60,556 nt of DNA from JBBSOW01 sp038259365. Lineage in GTDB: Bacteria; Actinomycetota; Actinomycetes; Propionibacteriales; Propionibacteriaceae. The translations under genes were made by a program, and so were the position numbers. The stretch covers positions 1-60,556 of the forward strand of contig JBBSOW010000007.1 in the NCBI GenBank assembly GCA_038259365.1, given 5' to 3'. Shown here piece by piece: positions 7,621 through 15,421 of the stretch (position 1 is its first letter; each line of letters opens with the position of its first letter). The notes below the pieces were generated by a model. The model was not told where the DNA came from. It saw only the letters and a program-made list of their open reading frames with translations, and did no database searches.

Positions 7621-8409
7621 ATGCCAGAACCAGATATGGAGACGAAGGATACCGACGCTCGAGCCGGGTCGGTGATAGGCACCGCAATGGCGGTCCTGCG
7701 GTGCTTCGGCCCGGACGAGCCCGCGCTGGGGGTCGTCGATATCGCCTCTCGGACAGGGCTGCACAAGAGCTCGATCTCACGGCTGATGGTGACCCTCGAG
7801 TCGGAGGGTCTGGTCGAGCGCGACCCCATGACTCGTAAGTACGGTCTGGGACTGGGACTGCTCTCAGTCGCGGGCACCTTGCTCGCCAACCTGGACGTGC
7901 GGCGGGCGGCGTATCCCGTCCTGGTCGATCTGGCCGCCCGCACACGGGAGTCCTGTTCCTTGATGGTGTGGGCCCGCGACGAGGTGGTGTGCGTCGAGCA
8001 GGTGCCCAGCGACCAGCCGATCAAGCACACCACCGCCATCGGGACCACCTACCGCACGACGGCGAGCTCGTCGGTCCGGGTCTTCCTGAGCGAGTTGCCC
8101 CCCGGGCAGGTCCAGGAGTTGGTCGAGTCCGGCACCGTGGTCTTGCAGGGACACTGCTCGCTGAGCGCTCTGCTCGAGGATCTGGCGCAGGTCCATGCCC
8201 GTGAGGTCGCGGTCAACGACGGGGACACCGAACCGGGTGAGGCAGGGGTGTGCGCGATCGTGCGTGACCATCGAGGCGCCGCGGTTGCCGCCGTCTTGGT
8301 GTCGGCCCCCCGCTTCCGGGTGGGGCCGCAGCAGTTACACGACCTCGATGTCGCCTGCCGCGAAGCTGCCGCGCGGGTCACGGCGGGCCTCGGTGGGAGT
8401 CCGCTGTAG
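7621..8409 (+). CDS. IclR-family transcriptional regulator
   Basis: A 262-residue IclR protein. The N-terminal winged helix spans roughly residues 20-80 (VVDIASRTGLHKSSISRLMVTLESEGLVERD), followed by the GAF-like effector domain with VLVDLAARTRESCSLMVW, GTTYRTTASSSVRVFL and REVAVNDGDTEPGEAGVCAIV, the usual effector-pocket region. It lies 39 nt after the transporter gene on the same strand, so it may be co-transcribed with it. The GTTGC/GCAAC sites before the transporter and creatinase genes resemble IclR-type half-sites, so it is the best candidate to control both. An ATG at 7636 is a possible alternative start. Confidence 0.9.
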   Translation: MPEPDMETKDTDARAGSVIGTAMAVLRCFGPDEPALGVVDIASRTGLHKSSISRLMVTLESEGLVERDPMTRKYGLGLGLLSVAGTLLANLDVRRAAYPVLVDLAARTRESCSLMVWARDEVVCVEQVPSDQPIKHTTAIGTTYRTTASSSVRVFLSELPPGQVQELVESGTVVLQGHCSLSALLEDLAQVHAREVAVNDGDTEPGEAGVCAIVRDHRGAAVAAVLVSAPRFRVGPQQLHDLDVACREAAARVTAGLGGSPL

Positions 8410-8465
8410 CGTCCAGCGCCCCGACCTCTCTCGCATCCCAAGCCGCGGCGGATGACGTGACGAAG

Positions 8466-9902
8466 CTACCCGGGGACGGGCTGGGACGGGTGCGGGGTGT
8501 CGCCGAGCTCGGCCTGCAGCCGCCATAACCGTCGAGTCAGTCGCTGGCGCACGTCGGCGTAGGCGGGGTCGTGCGCGACGTTGCGGAGTTCGCTCGGATC
8601 CTTCGCCAGGTCATACATTTCCCAAACGGGTGGGTACACGTGGGACGACGTACCGGGCAGCCCCAGACCGTCGTTGTAGAAGTAGATCAACTTGTAGCGC
8701 TCGGTTCGAATACCGTAGTGGGCTAGCACGTGGTGGTGGGCATCGTCGTTCTCGTAGTAGCGGTAGTACACCGCATCGCGCGTGTCCTTTGAGGAGCCTT
8801 TCAACTGCTCGAAGAAGCTGACGCCTTGCATGCGTTCGTGTGGGGCCACCCCGGCAGCCGCCAGAACGGTTTGCGCAAAGTCGACGTTGGTCACCAGCTG
8901 CCTCAACGGTGCGCGAGGGGCAATCGCCCGGGGGTAGCTGACGACCAGCGGCATCCGAATCGACTCCTCGTACATGAAGCGCTTGTCGAACCATCCGTGG
9001 TCGCCCAGGAAGAACCCCTGATCCGAGGTGTACATCAGCACGGTGTCGTCGAAGTCTCCTCGGGCTCTCAGCCAATCGATGACGCGTCCGACGTTGTCAT
9101 CGACCGAGGCCACGCAGGCCAGGTAGTCCTCCATGTAGCGCCGGTATTTCCAGATTGCGAGTTCCTTCGGGGCCAAGTCGGCGGGTGGCGCCATCTTCAG
9201 GTCTTCCATGGTGAGGTAATCCGCGATCCGCATCGTCGCGTGCGTTGCCGCCATGGAGCGGGTGGTGTAGTCGTCGTCGAAGGTGTCCGGCACCGGGATG
9301 GGGGCATCTGCATACATTCCGGCGTGGGCCTCGTCGGGCTCCCAGGAGCGATGGGGCGCCTTGTGGTGGATCAGCAGGCACCAGGGCTCGTCTCCCTCGA
9401 GGGAATCCACCCAGTTCAGGCCCAGGTCGGTGATGATGTCGGTGGCGTACCCGTTGACGACCTCCACTCCGGTCTCGGTCAAGATCTGCGGGTCGAAGTA
9501 CTCCCCCTGATCGCGCAGGACGGCCCAGTAGTCGAAGCCCTGCGGGTTGTGCTCAGGGCCTTCACCCAGGTGCCACTTGCCTACGATGCCGGTGCGGTAG
9601 CCGGCCTCCTTGAGAGCGGACACGAAGGTCGGCTGACCGGCCTCGATTGGGGTGGACAGCGTCGTTACCCCGTTGACGTGGCCGTACGTGCCGGTCAGGA
9701 TCGAAGCGCGACTCGGGGTGCACAAGGCGTTGGTACAAAAGCAGTTGTCCACCCTCACCCCCGCCTCGGCGATCTCGTCGATACGCGGGGTGGCATTGAC
9801 CACCGAGCCGTACGCGCCGACGGCGTGGGACGCGTGATCGTCGGTGAGGATGAGCACGATGTTGGGTCGTCTTGCCGCGGGGCCCTCGGCGGTATGGCTC
9901 AT
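8466..9902 (-). CDS. type I sulfatase (arylsulfatase-like)
   Basis: A 478-residue sulfatase of the alkaline-phosphatase superfamily. Metal-binding LTDDHASHAVGAYG starts near residue 19, the modifiable cysteine is Cys61 in CTPSRASILTG (Cys-type, requiring conversion to formylglycine), and GKWHLG (Lys109) and SDQGFFLGDHGWFDKR follow. The C-terminal part (YYRYYENDDAHHHVLAHYGIR, YDLAKDPSELRNVA) is the common DUF4976-like sulfatase tail. There is no signal peptide, so the enzyme is probably cytoplasmic. The substrate is unknown; I see no choline-sulfatase-specific C-terminus. It is convergent with the IclR gene. No formylglycine-generating enzyme gene is visible in this window. Confidence 0.92.
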   Translation of the reverse strand: MSHTAEGPAARRPNIVLILTDDHASHAVGAYGSVVNATPRIDEIAEAGVRVDNCFCTNALCTPSRASILTGTYGHVNGVTTLSTPIEAGQPTFVSALKEAGYRTGIVGKWHLGEGPEHNPQGFDYWAVLRDQGEYFDPQILTETGVEVVNGYATDIITDLGLNWVDSLEGDEPWCLLIHHKAPHRSWEPDEAHAGMYADAPIPVPDTFDDDYTTRSMAATHATMRIADYLTMEDLKMAPPADLAPKELAIWKYRRYMEDYLACVASVDDNVGRVIDWLRARGDFDDTVLMYTSDQGFFLGDHGWFDKRFMYEESIRMPLVVSYPRAIAPRAPLRQLVTNVDFAQTVLAAAGVAPHERMQGVSFFEQLKGSSKDTRDAVYYRYYENDDAHHHVLAHYGIRTERYKLIYFYNDGLGLPGTSSHVYPPVWEMYDLAKDPSELRNVAHDPAYADVRQRLTRRLWRLQAELGDTPHPSQPVPG

Positions 9903-10014
9903 TCGGTCAGCCTAACTCCGGATTCGGCGGCTCGACGTCGCGGCCTCGGCCGGTGGGCGAAGCTGTCACCGCGGTCTTGGGCCACGGGCCCGGGGTGGCC
10001 CGTCGCGGGCAAGA

Positions 10015-10042
10015 CCAATCCGCTTCGGGATCGGCTCCGAAT
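10015..10042 (+). promoter_or_regulatory. predicted sigma-K promoter of the molybdopterin oxidoreductase gene
   Basis: CCAATCC (10015-10021), 15 bp, then CCGAAT (10037-10042). This matches exactly the element before the fasciclin gene. The -10 ends only 7 nt before the ATG at 10050, so the mRNA is probably leaderless. Confidence 0.75.
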
Positions 10043-10049
10043 AGCAGGT

Positions 10050-11666
10050 ATGGCAACAACACGTAGTGATCGAGTGGAACCCGCTCGCCTCCTCCGCTTC
10101 CTGGCGGGATTCGTCTCCGCTGCGGTGGCGCTGGCGATCGGGCACCTGGTCGCTGCGCTGTTCAACCCTTCCGCCTCACCGGTGGTAGTGGTGGGGTCGC
10201 AGCTGGTTGACGCGGCGCCTACGCCGGCCAAGGAACTCGCCGTCCGTTATCTGGGGACGGCCGACAAGCCCGTCCTCATTGCGGCGGTCACCGCGGTCGT
10301 GCTGATCGTGGGCGGACTCCTCGGCCTCGTTGCCTGGAATCGTCCAAGGGTCGCCAGCGTGGGGGTGGCGACCCTTGGCTTAATCGGTGCCGTCGTGGCA
10401 CTTTTACGACCCGGCTTGGGAACAAGCGCGGTGCTGCCGTCGCTGGCAGCATCCATCATCGGTGTTGCGACTCTCCTCGGGCTCGTGTGGTTGTATCGGG
10501 GGAACGGAACCAAACCGGCGAACCACCGCTTCGGTCACGGGGCCCCTGGGGACGACGAGCCGACACCCGCACGTGCAAATTCGGGGACAGCAGGAGGTGG
10601 CGTAAGCCGCCGCAACCTGATGTTCGGCACGGCAGCGGGTGCGGCCGTCGCCGCCCTCTCCATGGGCGGCGCGGTGGTCGTCACCGGGGTCAAGCGGGCC
10701 AGCGCGGCGGCGGCCCGACGGGTCGGATTGCCCACCCCGGCATCACCGGCCACGCCGATTCCCAAGGGCGCGCAAGTGCCCGGCATCACGCCGTTCACCA
10801 CCAGCATCGAAGACTTCTACCGCGTCGACATCGCGTTGACGACGCCGACGTTCGCGGCCGAAGACTGGACCCTCACCCTGGACGGCGAGGTCGAGAATCC
10901 CATGACGCTCAGCTACGACGAGCTGATGAAGATGCCGATGATCGAACGCGACATCACCATGACCTGTGTCTCCAACGAGGTCGGCGGATCCTACGTCGGC
11001 ACCGCCCGGTGGATGGGCGTCCCGTTCTCGGATCTGCTGCCCAAGCTCGGTGTCAAGCCCGGGGTAGATCAGCTTTTCTCCTACTCGATGGACTCCGGCT
11101 ACACCTGCTCGACACCGTTCCAGGCCGTCTCCGACGGTCGTGACGCCATGATCGTCGTGGGCATGAACGGCGAGATCTTGCCCAACAAGAACGGGTATCC
11201 GGCGCGGATGCTGGTACCCGGGCTGTTCGGGTTCGTCTCGGCCACCAAGTGGCTGAACCGCATCGAGTTCACCACCTACGACAAGAAGAAGGCCTACTGG
11301 ACCGAGCGGGATTGGGCGACCGATGCCCCGATTCGCACCCAGTCGCGGATCGACATGCCGAAATCGCTGGGTACGCTCGACAAGGACAAACCCGTCATCG
11401 CTGGGGTGGCGTGGGCGCAGACCCGCGGCATCGAGAAGGTCGAGATCCGCATCGACGGGGGCGAGTGGGAAGAAACCAAGCTGGCGGCCAGCGCTGGCAT
11501 CGACCTGTGGCGGCAGTGGAGCTATAAATACGACGGCCCCGCCGGCGGGCACACGGCCGAGGTGCGAGCCACCGATCTGGACGGCAATACTCAGCCCGAG
11601 AAGCGCCAGCCCGTGTTCCCCTCCGGGGCCACCGGTTGGCATCTGATCCGGTTCGACTCGAAGTAG
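10050..11666 (+). CDS. membrane-anchored molybdopterin-dependent oxidoreductase (sulfite-oxidase fold)
   Basis: A 538-residue protein in two parts. Residues 1-150 have four hydrophobic segments (about 13-38, 72-96, 100-120, 126-150). After a linker, SRRNLMFG (186-193) precedes a fifth hydrophobic stretch, resembling a Tat signal in the middle of the protein. Residues 240-538 are the oxidoreductase molybdopterin domain: TMTCVSNEVGG carries the Mo-ligand Cys306, then ARWMGVPFSDLLPKLGV, GYPARMLVPGLFGFVSATKWL, and a C-terminal Ig-like dimerisation domain (GVEKVEIRIDGG-like). The catalytic domain should be extracytoplasmic. The start at 10050 is set by the close sigma-K promoter. It is first of a sigma-K-linked set with fasciclin, sigK and rskA. 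Substrate unknown. Confidence 0.9.
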   Translation: MATTRSDRVEPARLLRFLAGFVSAAVALAIGHLVAALFNPSASPVVVVGSQLVDAAPTPAKELAVRYLGTADKPVLIAAVTAVVLIVGGLLGLVAWNRPRVASVGVATLGLIGAVVALLRPGLGTSAVLPSLAASIIGVATLLGLVWLYRGNGTKPANHRFGHGAPGDDEPTPARANSGTAGGGVSRRNLMFGTAAGAAVAALSMGGAVVVTGVKRASAAAARRVGLPTPASPATPIPKGAQVPGITPFTTSIEDFYRVDIALTTPTFAAEDWTLTLDGEVENPMTLSYDELMKMPMIERDITMTCVSNEVGGSYVGTARWMGVPFSDLLPKLGVKPGVDQLFSYSMDSGYTCSTPFQAVSDGRDAMIVVGMNGEILPNKNGYPARMLVPGLFGFVSATKWLNRIEFTTYDKKKAYWTERDWATDAPIRTQSRIDMPKSLGTLDKDKPVIAGVAWAQTRGIEKVEIRIDGGEWEETKLAASAGIDLWRQWSYKYDGPAGGHTAEVRATDLDGNTQPEKRQPVFPSGATGWHLIRFDSK

Positions 11667-11689
11667 TCACCTTCGCCACCCGGTTTTCC

Positions 11690-11720
11690 GACCCATCAAC
11701 GCCTCTCGCGTTGGTGGGTC
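11690..11720 (+). terminator. hairpin, possible terminator after the oxidoreductase gene
   Basis: GACCCATCAACGC (11690-11702) pairs with GCGTTGGTGGGTC (11708-11720) around the loop CTCTC: 13 pairs with one G-U. No T tract follows, so termination is plausible but not certain. Confidence 0.6.
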
Positions 11721-11774
11721 GATGACGTTGGCGGCCCCTCGCCGGAAAGGAAGTACAAACTTTTCGTCCAGTTT

Positions 11775-11802
11775 CCAATCCAACCGCACGCTCGCTCCGA
11801 AT
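11775..11802 (+). promoter_or_regulatory. predicted sigma-K promoter of the fasciclin gene
   Basis: CCAATCC (11775-11781), 15 bp, then CCGAAT (11797-11802) followed by CAAC. It is identical in both boxes and spacing to the promoter at 10015, and close to the mpt70/mpt83-type sigma-K promoters of mycobacteria as I recall them. Confidence 0.75.
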
Positions 11803-11872
11803 CAACTGTGAGAGGTAGCCCGGACGGGCCACCGCACCGGGGAACAGCCTCGGATCAACCAGGAGGATTACC

Positions 11873-12559
11873 ATGAACATCACGATGAAGCGCTCGAAGG
11901 CCCTGCCGGCAATCGCGGCGGCAGTCTTGCTGCCCCTGAGCCTCGCGGCTTGCTCCAGCACCGATTCCGCCGAGACGAGCGCCCCGGCCGAGTCCAGCGC
12001 TCCGGCCAGCTCGGCTCCCGCCAGCTCGGCTGCCAGCTCCGCCCCGGCTTCGCCGTCGGCTGGCGCTAGTGGTGCCGCGTCGATGACCTTCGGCGAGGGC
12101 TGCTCCGCCGTCCCCGAGTCCGGCAAGGGCTCCTTCGACGGCATGAGCCAGGATCCGGTCGCCACCGCGGCCAGCAATAACCCCGCACTGAGCACGTTGG
12201 TGACCGCCGTCAAGGCCGCCAAGCTCGTGGACACGCTGAACAACGCCGAGGACATCACCGTCTTCGCGCCGGCCAACTCCGCGTTCGAGGCCATGGACCA
12301 GAAGACCCTGAAGAAGGCCTTGGCCGACCCCTCCGGCCTGCTCACCAAGGTGCTGACCATGCACGTTGTGGGCGAGAGGCTGACTCCCGAGAACCTTGCG
12401 GGCGAGCACGACACCTTGAACAAGGATCAGAAGATCACCGTCGAGGGCTCGGGTGAGGACTTCACCGTCAACGGTGACGCCAAGGTCGTCTGCGGCAACG
12501 TGCAGACCGCCAACGCCACCGTCTACATCATCGACGGCGTGCTCCTGCCCAAGAGCTGA
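11873..12559 (+). CDS. fasciclin-domain lipoprotein (MPT70/MPT83-like)
   Basis: A 228-residue secreted lipoprotein. The signal peptide ends in the lipobox LAAC with Cys27; residues 30-70 are an Ala/Ser/Pro spacer; the fasciclin (FAS1) domain fills about 85-226, with VATAASNNPALSTLVTAV, ITVFAPANSAFEAM, LTMHVVGERL and NATVYIIDGVLLPK. In mycobacteria the FAS1 proteins MPT70 and MPT83 are major sigma-K targets, and here the gene is next to sigK-rskA with a matching promoter. The protein is probably displayed on the cell surface; its molecular role is unknown. AGGAGG before the ATG supports the start. Confidence 0.95.
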   Translation: MNITMKRSKALPAIAAAVLLPLSLAACSSTDSAETSAPAESSAPASSAPASSAASSAPASPSAGASGAASMTFGEGCSAVPESGKGSFDGMSQDPVATAASNNPALSTLVTAVKAAKLVDTLNNAEDITVFAPANSAFEAMDQKTLKKALADPSGLLTKVLTMHVVGERLTPENLAGEHDTLNKDQKITVEGSGEDFTVNGDAKVVCGNVQTANATVYIIDGVLLPKS

Positions 12560-12574
12560 TTCACGACCCCCTCG

Positions 12575-12601
12575 CCAACGGCGGGGACGAAGTAACCGAA
12601 T
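12575..12601 (+). promoter_or_regulatory. predicted autoregulatory sigma-K promoter of sigK-rskA
   Basis: CCAACG (12575-12580), 15 bp, then CCGAAT (12596-12601). The -10 is identical to the other two sites and the -35 is weaker. A GC-rich hairpin (CCCC, CGCC/GGCG) overlaps the -35 region and may also end the fasciclin transcript. Confidence 0.55.
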
Positions 12602-12645
12602 AGTTAGCAACGCCAGCGTGACCTCGGGACCGTGAAGATGAGACA

Positions 12646-13272
12646 GTGATCCTCATGAGGCAAGGAGGCGAGGGGGAGGACACCCGGCAACGGGAGTCCG
12701 ACCCCATCGTCGCCGCCCAGGGCGAACCCCAGCGGTTAGCCGAATTGGTGGGACAAGCCACCCGAGGTCACGACGAGGCGTTTGCCGAACTGTACGACCT
12801 CACGTCGAGCAGGATCTATGGTCTGATCCTGCGCGTCGTCCGCTCCCCCGATTTAGCAGCTGAGGTCACTCAAGAAACCTACATCGAGGTGTGGAAGCAG
12901 AGCTCCCGCTTCGATGAAACCAAAGGCTCGGTCCTCGCCTGGATGTGCGTTATCGCACGCCGCAGAGCCGTCGACCGGGTACGATCAGTAGTCAGTTCTA
13001 ACCAGCGCGATGAACAGTGGCACAACGCCACCGCCGTGCGCGACGTGGACGTGGTGGCCGAAGGCGTCGAGGTTCGTTTTGAATCTCACAGAGTGCGTCA
13101 AGGCCTCAAGTCCTTGAGCAAGGTGCAGCGCGAAGCTCTTGCGCTAGCCTACTTCGGCGGCTATTCACAGCGTGAAGTCTCGACGTTGCTCAAGCTTCCG
13201 TTGGGGACGGTGAAAACTAGGATTAGAGACGGCCTGATCGGTCTACGCGATGCACTGGGGGTGGAATCGTGA
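12646..13272 (+). CDS. sigK: ECF RNA polymerase sigma factor SigK
   Basis: A 208-residue ECF sigma factor. Region 2 covers about residues 35-100 (AFAELYDLTSSRIYGLILRVVRSPDLAAEVTQET split by the helix joints, with YIEVWKQSSRFD and VLAWMCVIARRRAVDRVR). Region 4 is near 150-200 (LSKVQREALALAYF, YSQREVSTLLKLPLGTVKTRIRDGL). It is identified as SigK by the overlapping rskA gene and the adjacent fasciclin gene. The start is either this GTG or the ATG at 12655; neither has a strong ribosome-binding site. A CCGAAT-type promoter upstream suggests that SigK transcribes its own gene. Confidence 0.93.
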   Translation: MILMRQGGEGEDTRQRESDPIVAAQGEPQRLAELVGQATRGHDEAFAELYDLTSSRIYGLILRVVRSPDLAAEVTQETYIEVWKQSSRFDETKGSVLAWMCVIARRRAVDRVRSVVSSNQRDEQWHNATAVRDVDVVAEGVEVRFESHRVRQGLKSLSKVQREALALAYFGGYSQREVSTLLKLPLGTVKTRIRDGLIGLRDALGVES

Positions 13273-14078
13273 ACGAGCATGAATTCGTGGGATTGTACGT
13301 AGTCGAAGCGCTGGAGGAGCAGGAGTCGAAAGACTTCGAGGCGCACCTGGCCGGTTGCGACAGCTGCCGGCGCGAGGTGACCGACATGAGTGAATCCCTA
13401 GCCCAACTCAGCGAGCTGACGGCGGTAGCGCCGCCGCCGGAGCTGCGCGCCTCGGTCCTGGCGGCCGCGCGGCAGGAGCGACCAACCTGGTTGGCCCCCG
13501 TGCCGAACGTGAGCCGTACGACCGCTCGCGACGCCGACGAACGGACCGAAGATCGACCCGACACAAGAAGCCAACCGGCGCGGCAGGTGCCCGACGAGCT
13601 GGCGCTGCGGCGCAGCCGCCGGACCGTCCGTGCGCTTGCGGTCGGGATCGCCGCCTCGCTCGTGTTGGCGGTGGGCGCGGCCGGATACGCTCAGACCCTC
13701 CGCGTGAGTTCGGACAGGCAGGCGGAGGTGGCCATCAGCCAGACCTCGCTCTGGGCCGCGCCGGATCTCGACGTCAAGCATGTCACCCTGGGCAACGGTT
13801 CCGCCGCGAACTACGCGGTCAGCAAGGAACAGAACCGGGCCATGTTCGTGGCCGAATCGATGCCAGCGGTCAAGCAGGGCAAGGAGTTCCAGATGTGGAC
13901 GATCCGGACGAAGGAGGGCGAGGTCGTGGCCACGCCTAGCGTGACCTTCGGGGGTCACGGACCGGTTTCGGTGGTGTTCGATGACATCGCCGACGCCGAG
14001 CAGGTGGCCATCACCGTCGAGCCCGAAGGCGGCTCCCCTAAGCCAACCACGAAACCATTCGCGGCCGTTTCTCTCTAG
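13269..14078 (+). CDS. rskA: anti-sigma-K factor RskA
   Basis: A 269-residue single-pass membrane anti-sigma factor. The cytoplasmic N-terminus has the zinc-type anti-sigma signature: His26, Cys30 and Cys33 in HLAGCDSC. A charged linker leads to one transmembrane helix (about 120-142, ALAVGIAASLVLAVGAAGYA), and the extracytoplasmic RskA domain follows (AVSKEQNRAMFVAESMPAV, FQMWTIR, VAITVEPEGGSPKPT). The GTG start overlaps the sigK stop by four bases, so synthesis is coupled. In the characterised system regulated proteolysis of RskA releases SigK. A 19-bp tandem duplication spans its stop codon. Confidence 0.94.
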   Translation: MNEHEFVGLYVVEALEEQESKDFEAHLAGCDSCRREVTDMSESLAQLSELTAVAPPPELRASVLAAARQERPTWLAPVPNVSRTTARDADERTEDRPDTRSQPARQVPDELALRRSRRTVRALAVGIAASLVLAVGAAGYAQTLRVSSDRQAEVAISQTSLWAAPDLDVKHVTLGNGSAANYAVSKEQNRAMFVAESMPAVKQGKEFQMWTIRTKEGEVVATPSVTFGGHGPVSVVFDDIADAEQVAITVEPEGGSPKPTTKPFAAVSL

Positions 14079-14101
14079 CAGGGCAACTTCTCTCTAGCAG
14101 G
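14069..14101 (+). repeat. 19-bp tandem duplication across the rskA stop codon
   Basis: TTCTCTCTAGCAGG occurs at 14069-14082 and again at 14088-14101, exactly 19 bp apart. The first copy contains the rskA TAG. It looks like a recent small duplication. Confidence 0.75.
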
Positions 14102-14458
14102 CAAGGCGATTGCTCGCCGAGTAGGCGCAAACTCCCACGAAAGAGGGGTTGGAGTGAGCGCACGATACGTTCGCAGAGCACCGCGTTGGGCGGGCTGCTA
14201 CCAATGTCCTCGCCTTCTGAAGGCCTCGCGCCCGACTGATTAGCCCTGGATCGGGTCGTTCACCCAAGGCTTGTCGAGTACTCCGCCCAACACCTCACCG
14301 GTTGGCGGGGATTTGTAGTCGAGGTATCGAGCGTGTTTGCGGGCCGTCTTTTCGAGCTTCCCGAGCCATTGCCTCCGCTAAGGCGGAAAGCTACAGTGTC
14401 GCTTACTCGAGTTATCCCCACACTCGGATGCTTGTCCATGGCGGTGGAGAGGGTACTG
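14079..14458. other. 380-bp non-coding gap between rskA and the ABC permease
   Basis: No convincing gene. It holds the second copy of the 19-bp repeat, a perfect odd palindrome GCCTTCTGAAGGC (14212-14224), and a short inverted repeat TCCGC-TAAG-GCGGA near 14380 that could be an operator for the transporter operon. No strong terminator or consensus promoter was seen. The permease frame stays open upstream to 14333, but the ribosome-binding site favours 14459. Confidence 0.5.
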
Positions 14459-15421
14459 GTGTCCAGCTCAGAGGTACTACCGAAGACCTCGTCTGGCGAT
14501 TCCAGGCCGCGCAGAAGTTGGACACAGCGCTTTCGGCGGGACAAGACCCTACTGTTGATGTGCTTGCCGGGTTTGGCCGTTCTCATCGTCTTTCACTACG
14601 CCGCCCTGGCCGGCAACGTCATCGCGTGGAAGGACTACAAGCCCTACCTCAGCATCGGCGCCAGCGACTGGGTCGGATGGGAAAACTTCAAGGTAATCAC
14701 AGAGGGCAACTCGGCGTTTCTAAACGCCGTGCGCAACACTTTGATCCTTACGGTGGTACAGACCGTGCTCGTATTCCCCGCGCCCATCGTGCTGGCGCTG
14801 CTGCTCAGCAGCGTCCTTTCGCAACGGATCAAGCGCGTGGTGCAGAGCGTGCTGTATCTGCCCCACTTCTTGAGCTGGGTGGTCGTGGTCGCGGTGTTTC
14901 AGCAGATCCTGGGCGGTGGTGGCCTGATCAACTCCTTCCTACGTCAGCAGGGGGCGACGACCCTGGACATCATCGGCAACCCCGATCTATTCATCGCGCT
15001 GTTGACCAGCCAGGTCATGTGGAAGGACACCGGATGGGCCACGATCTTGTTCCTCGCGGCCCTTTCGGGCATCGACTCTTCGCAGTACGAGGCGACTGCC
15101 GTCGACGGCGCGTCGAGATGGCGGCAGATGTGGCACGTGACGCTGCCCGGTTTGCGCGGCATCATCATCTTGTTGTTGATCCTCCGGCTCGGCGATTCGC
15201 TGTCGGTCGGCTTCGAGCAGATCATCTTGCAACAGCGCGCCGTCGGGATCGACGCCAGCGAGGTTATCGACACCTACGTCTTCAATGAAGGAGTTGTCGG
15301 TAACGCCTGGGGTGAGGCCACCGCGGTGGGTCTCGTCAAGGGGGTGATCGGCACCCTACTTGTGCTGGGCGCAAACAAGGTGGCCCACGTGTTCGGGGAA
15401 CAGGGGGTGTACAAGGCGTGA
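14459..15421 (+). CDS. carbohydrate ABC transporter permease (LplB/YtcP class)
   Basis: A binding-protein-dependent permease of about 320 residues with six hydrophobic segments. The N-terminal arm is basic (RRSWTQRFRRDK), then LLLMCLPGLAVLIVFHYA, the LplB-type periplasmic stretch AWKDYKPYLSI, and the EAA loop EATAVDGASRWRQMWHVTLPGL that contacts the ATPase. I chose the GTG at 14459 because GGAGAGG lies 6 nt before it. In-frame ATGs at 14438 and 14333 are alternatives. It overlaps the next permease by four bases (GTGA). No ATPase gene accompanies the operon, as is common for this class, which borrows a shared MsmK/MsmX-type ATPase. Confidence 0.9.
   Translation: MSSSEVLPKTSSGDSRPRRSWTQRFRRDKTLLLMCLPGLAVLIVFHYAALAGNVIAWKDYKPYLSIGASDWVGWENFKVITEGNSAFLNAVRNTLILTVVQTVLVFPAPIVLALLLSSVLSQRIKRVVQSVLYLPHFLSWVVVVAVFQQILGGGGLINSFLRQQGATTLDIIGNPDLFIALLTSQVMWKDTGWATILFLAALSGIDSSQYEATAVDGASRWRQMWHVTLPGLRGIIILLLILRLGDSLSVGFEQIILQQRAVGIDASEVIDTYVFNEGVVGNAWGEATAVGLVKGVIGTLLVLGANKVAHVFGEQGVYKA

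Noticed and set aside
8466..9902. Possible choline sulfatase (BetC), which would tie the sulfatase to betaine and sarcosine catabolism
   Set aside because: The C-terminal choline-sulfatase signature is not visible, and the gene is separated from the creatine island by a convergent IclR gene; only a general sulfatase call is supported.
8826..10049. Long N-terminal extension of the molybdopterin oxidoreductase frame
   Set aside because: It runs antisense across the sulfatase gene and is low-complexity; the sigma-K promoter at 10015-10042 places the true start at 10050.
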